From assembly GCF_000716335.1 (NCBI RefSeq), contig NZ_KL591022.1, positions 21,664-54,657 of the forward strand: a stretch of DNA of 32,994 nucleotides, given 5' to 3'. Numbering within the stretch: the first letter of the stretch is position 1; the number at the start of each line of letters is the position of its first letter. A program made the translations under genes and the position numbers. The DNA is from Streptomyces sp. NRRL S-118 (GTDB lineage Bacteria; Actinomycetota; Actinomycetes; Streptomycetales; Streptomycetaceae). Shown piece after piece: positions 31,651 to 32,994 of this stretch. The notes beneath the pieces are model-generated. The model was given only the letters and a program-made list of their open reading frames with translations. It was not told the DNA's origin and made no database searches.

Positions 31651-31690
31651 CGGCGGGCCCGGGAGCATCAGGGGCACCCCCGGGCCGCCG
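31651..31690 (+). terminator. Bulged GC hairpin between kdpC and kdpE
   Basis: CGGCGGGCCCGGG (31651-31663) pairs with CCCGGGCCGCCG (31679-31690), with a single bulged base and a ~15-nt loop. It lies in the 110-nt gap between pump and regulator genes and could cause partial termination, so that KdpE/KdpD are made at lower levels than the pump, or stabilise the kdpFABC mRNA 3' end. Confidence 0.55.
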
Positions 31691-31734
31691 CCTCCCGAGC
31701 TCGCGCCATCCCTCACCAGAAAGGCGGCACGCCG

Positions 31735-32421
31735 ATGACCCGGGTGCTGGTCGTGGAGGACGACCCCCAGCTCGTACGGGCCCTGGTGATCAACCTGGAG
31801 GCACGCACCTACGACGTTGACGCCGCACCCGACGGAGCGACCGCCCTCCGGCTCGCGGCGGCCCGTCAGCCCGACGCGATCCTCCTCGACCTGGGCCTGC
31901 CCGACATGGACGGCATCGAGGTGATCGAGGGCTTGCGTGGCTGGACCCGCGTCCCGATCCTCGTGCTGTCCGCCCGGAACGGCTCCGAGGACAAGATCCG
32001 TGCTTTGGACGCGGGCGCGGACGACTGCATGACGAAACCGTTCAGCATGGCCGAGCTGCTGGCCAGGCTCCGCGCCGCCACCCGCCGCAGTGACACGGCG
32101 CCCCCGGCGGCTGCCGAGACGGCCCTCGTGACGACCGACGAGTTCACCGTCGACCTCGTCGCGAAGAAGGTCCGGCGCGGAGGCCGCGACGTCCGGCTGA
32201 CACCCACCGAATGGCACCTCCTGGAGATCCTGATCAGCAACCCCGGGCGGCTCATCAGCCAGAAACGACTGCTCCAGGAGGTGTGGGGGCCCACCCACGG
32301 CAGCAAGACGAACCACCTCCGGGTCTACATGGCCCAGTTGCGACGCAAACTGGAAGCGGATCCGTCCCATCCGCGGTACCTCATCACCGAGCCCGGCATG
32401 GGCTACCGCTTCGAGACGTAG
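31735..32421 (+). CDS. kdpE: Response regulator KdpE
   Basis: A 228-aa OmpR/PhoB-type regulator. Receiver: acidic pocket VEDD (residues 7-10), phosphorylated Asp52 in LLDLGLPDMDG, VLSARNGSEDK, and the conserved Lys in MTKPFSMAELL. C-terminal winged helix (~135-228): VRLTPTEWHLLEILISNPGR, LLQEVWGP, then NHLRVYMAQLRRKLE. ATG 31735 follows AAAGG and begins the receiver strand; the upstream codons to 31624 are hairpin sequence. It should bind the kdp promoter under K+ limitation with the KdpD sensor encoded 17 nt later. The order E before D is the reverse of E. coli. Confidence 0.92.
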   Translation: MTRVLVVEDDPQLVRALVINLEARTYDVDAAPDGATALRLAAARQPDAILLDLGLPDMDGIEVIEGLRGWTRVPILVLSARNGSEDKIRALDAGADDCMTKPFSMAELLARLRAATRRSDTAPPAAAETALVTTDEFTVDLVAKKVRRGGRDVRLTPTEWHLLEILISNPGRLISQKRLLQEVWGPTHGSKTNHLRVYMAQLRRKLEADPSHPRYLITEPGMGYRFET

Positions 32422-32438
32422 GAACGGAAACACAGACC

Positions 32439-32994
32439 ATGGCACGCGGCAAGCTGCGGATCTACCTCGGCGCGGCGCCGGGCGTCGGCAAGACGTACGC
32501 GATGCTCTCCGAGGCGCACCGCCGCGTGGAGCGCGGCACCGACTGCGTCGTCGCCTTCGTCGAGCACCACAACCGGCCCCGTACGGAGGTGATGCTGCAC
32601 GGCCTGGAGCAGGTCCCGCGCCGGGAGATCGAGTACCGGGGCGGCACCTTCACCGAGATGGACGTCGACGCCGTCCTGGCCCGCCGGCCCGCCGTCGCCC
32701 TCGTGGACGAGATGGCCCACACCAACGTCCCCGGCTCGCGCAACGCCAAGCGCTGGCAGGACGTCGAGGAGCTGCTCGCGGCCGGCATCGACGTGATCTC
32801 GACCGTCAACATCCAGCACCTGGAGTCGCTGGGCGACGTCGTGGAATCGATCACCGGCGTACGGCAGCGGGAGACGGTCCCCGACGAGGTGGTGCGCCGC
32901 GCCGACCAGATCGAACTGGTCGACATGTCGCCCCAGGCGCTCCGCCGGCGTATGGCGCACGGCAACATCTACAAGCCGGACAAGGTCGACGCCG
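32439..32994 (+). CDS. kdpD: Sensor kinase KdpD, N-terminal part (runs off the window)
   Basis: The first 185 residues of KdpD. The N-terminal cytoplasmic domain has Walker A GAAPGVGKT (11-19), VVAFVEHHNRPRTEVMLHGL, the Walker-B-like VALVDEMAHTNVPGSRN, DVISTVNIQHLESL and VPDEVVRRADQIELVDMSP, all family signatures. The universal-stress, membrane and histidine-kinase domains lie beyond 32994. ATG 32439 follows an AGGAACGGA ribosome site, 17 nt after kdpE, so the two are cotranscribed. It senses K+/osmotic stress and phosphorylates KdpE. Confidence 0.93.
   Translation, partial: MARGKLRIYLGAAPGVGKTYAMLSEAHRRVERGTDCVVAFVEHHNRPRTEVMLHGLEQVPRREIEYRGGTFTEMDVDAVLARRPAVALVDEMAHTNVPGSRNAKRWQDVEELLAAGIDVISTVNIQHLESLGDVVESITGVRQRETVPDEVVRRADQIELVDMSPQALRRRMAHGNIYKPDKVDA

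Noticed and set aside
1..32994. CRISPR arrays, rRNA/tRNA genes, complete IS elements or prophage genes
   Set aside because: No regularly spaced repeats, RNA folds, transposase or integrase motifs were found on either strand.

Overview
The window is chromosomal DNA from a high-GC actinomycete, almost certainly Streptomyces or a close relative. The evidence is very high G+C with GC-rich third codon positions, frequent GTG starts, ATGA/GTGA/TGATG gene overlaps, and families typical of that genus (DUF6891, DUF6328, GbsR/MarR regulator with a polyketide-antibiotic-type ABC exporter, KimA-like permease, kdpFABC). No tRNA, rRNA, CRISPR array or complete insertion sequence was seen.

Region 1 (about 1-9100) is a run of small stress or envelope genes: a DUF6891 protein, an HU-like protein that lacks the DNA-binding arm, an orphan 116-aa protein, a WGR/beta-propeller protein coupled to an uncharacterised partner, DUF350 and DoxX membrane proteins, a 3' fragment of a SAM methyltransferase, a DUF6328 membrane protein, a ThDP-dependent PoxB-type pyruvate oxidase and a hemerythrin. 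Several gene ends carry strong hairpins.

Region 2 (about 9100-17660) is rearranged. A LysR gene and a divergent quinone-oxidoreductase operon (oxidoreductase, alpha/beta hydrolase, MFS exporter, overlapping by 1-7 nt) are each flanked by a copy of the same ~147-bp divergent promoter. One copy kept LysR and lost the oxidoreductase; the other kept the oxidoreductase and lost LysR. Next comes a rifampicin-phosphotransferase-like gene without its N-terminus, joined head-to-head to a zapE/AFG1 fragment that also lacks its N-terminus. This looks like an inversion or deletion scar. About 640 bp without a convincing gene follows.

Region 3 (about 17660-32994) is mostly a potassium-homeostasis island: two APC/KUP-superfamily permeases that share the KimA first-helix Asp-x6-Tyr motif, a small membrane protein between them, then (after an ABC exporter with its GbsR-type regulator and a decayed stretch) kdpF - 27-aa ORF - second kdpF - kdpA - kdpB - kdpC - kdpE - kdpD (kdpD runs off the window). 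The decayed stretch before kdp carries a short antisense remnant of a kdpB N-terminus and a perfect 36-bp palindrome. GTCAA-type direct repeats precede both kdpF copies and the kimA-like gene and are candidate sites for the response regulator. The most novel-looking arrangement is this potassium locus with duplicated kdpF, an embedded micro-ORF and paired KimA-type permeases.
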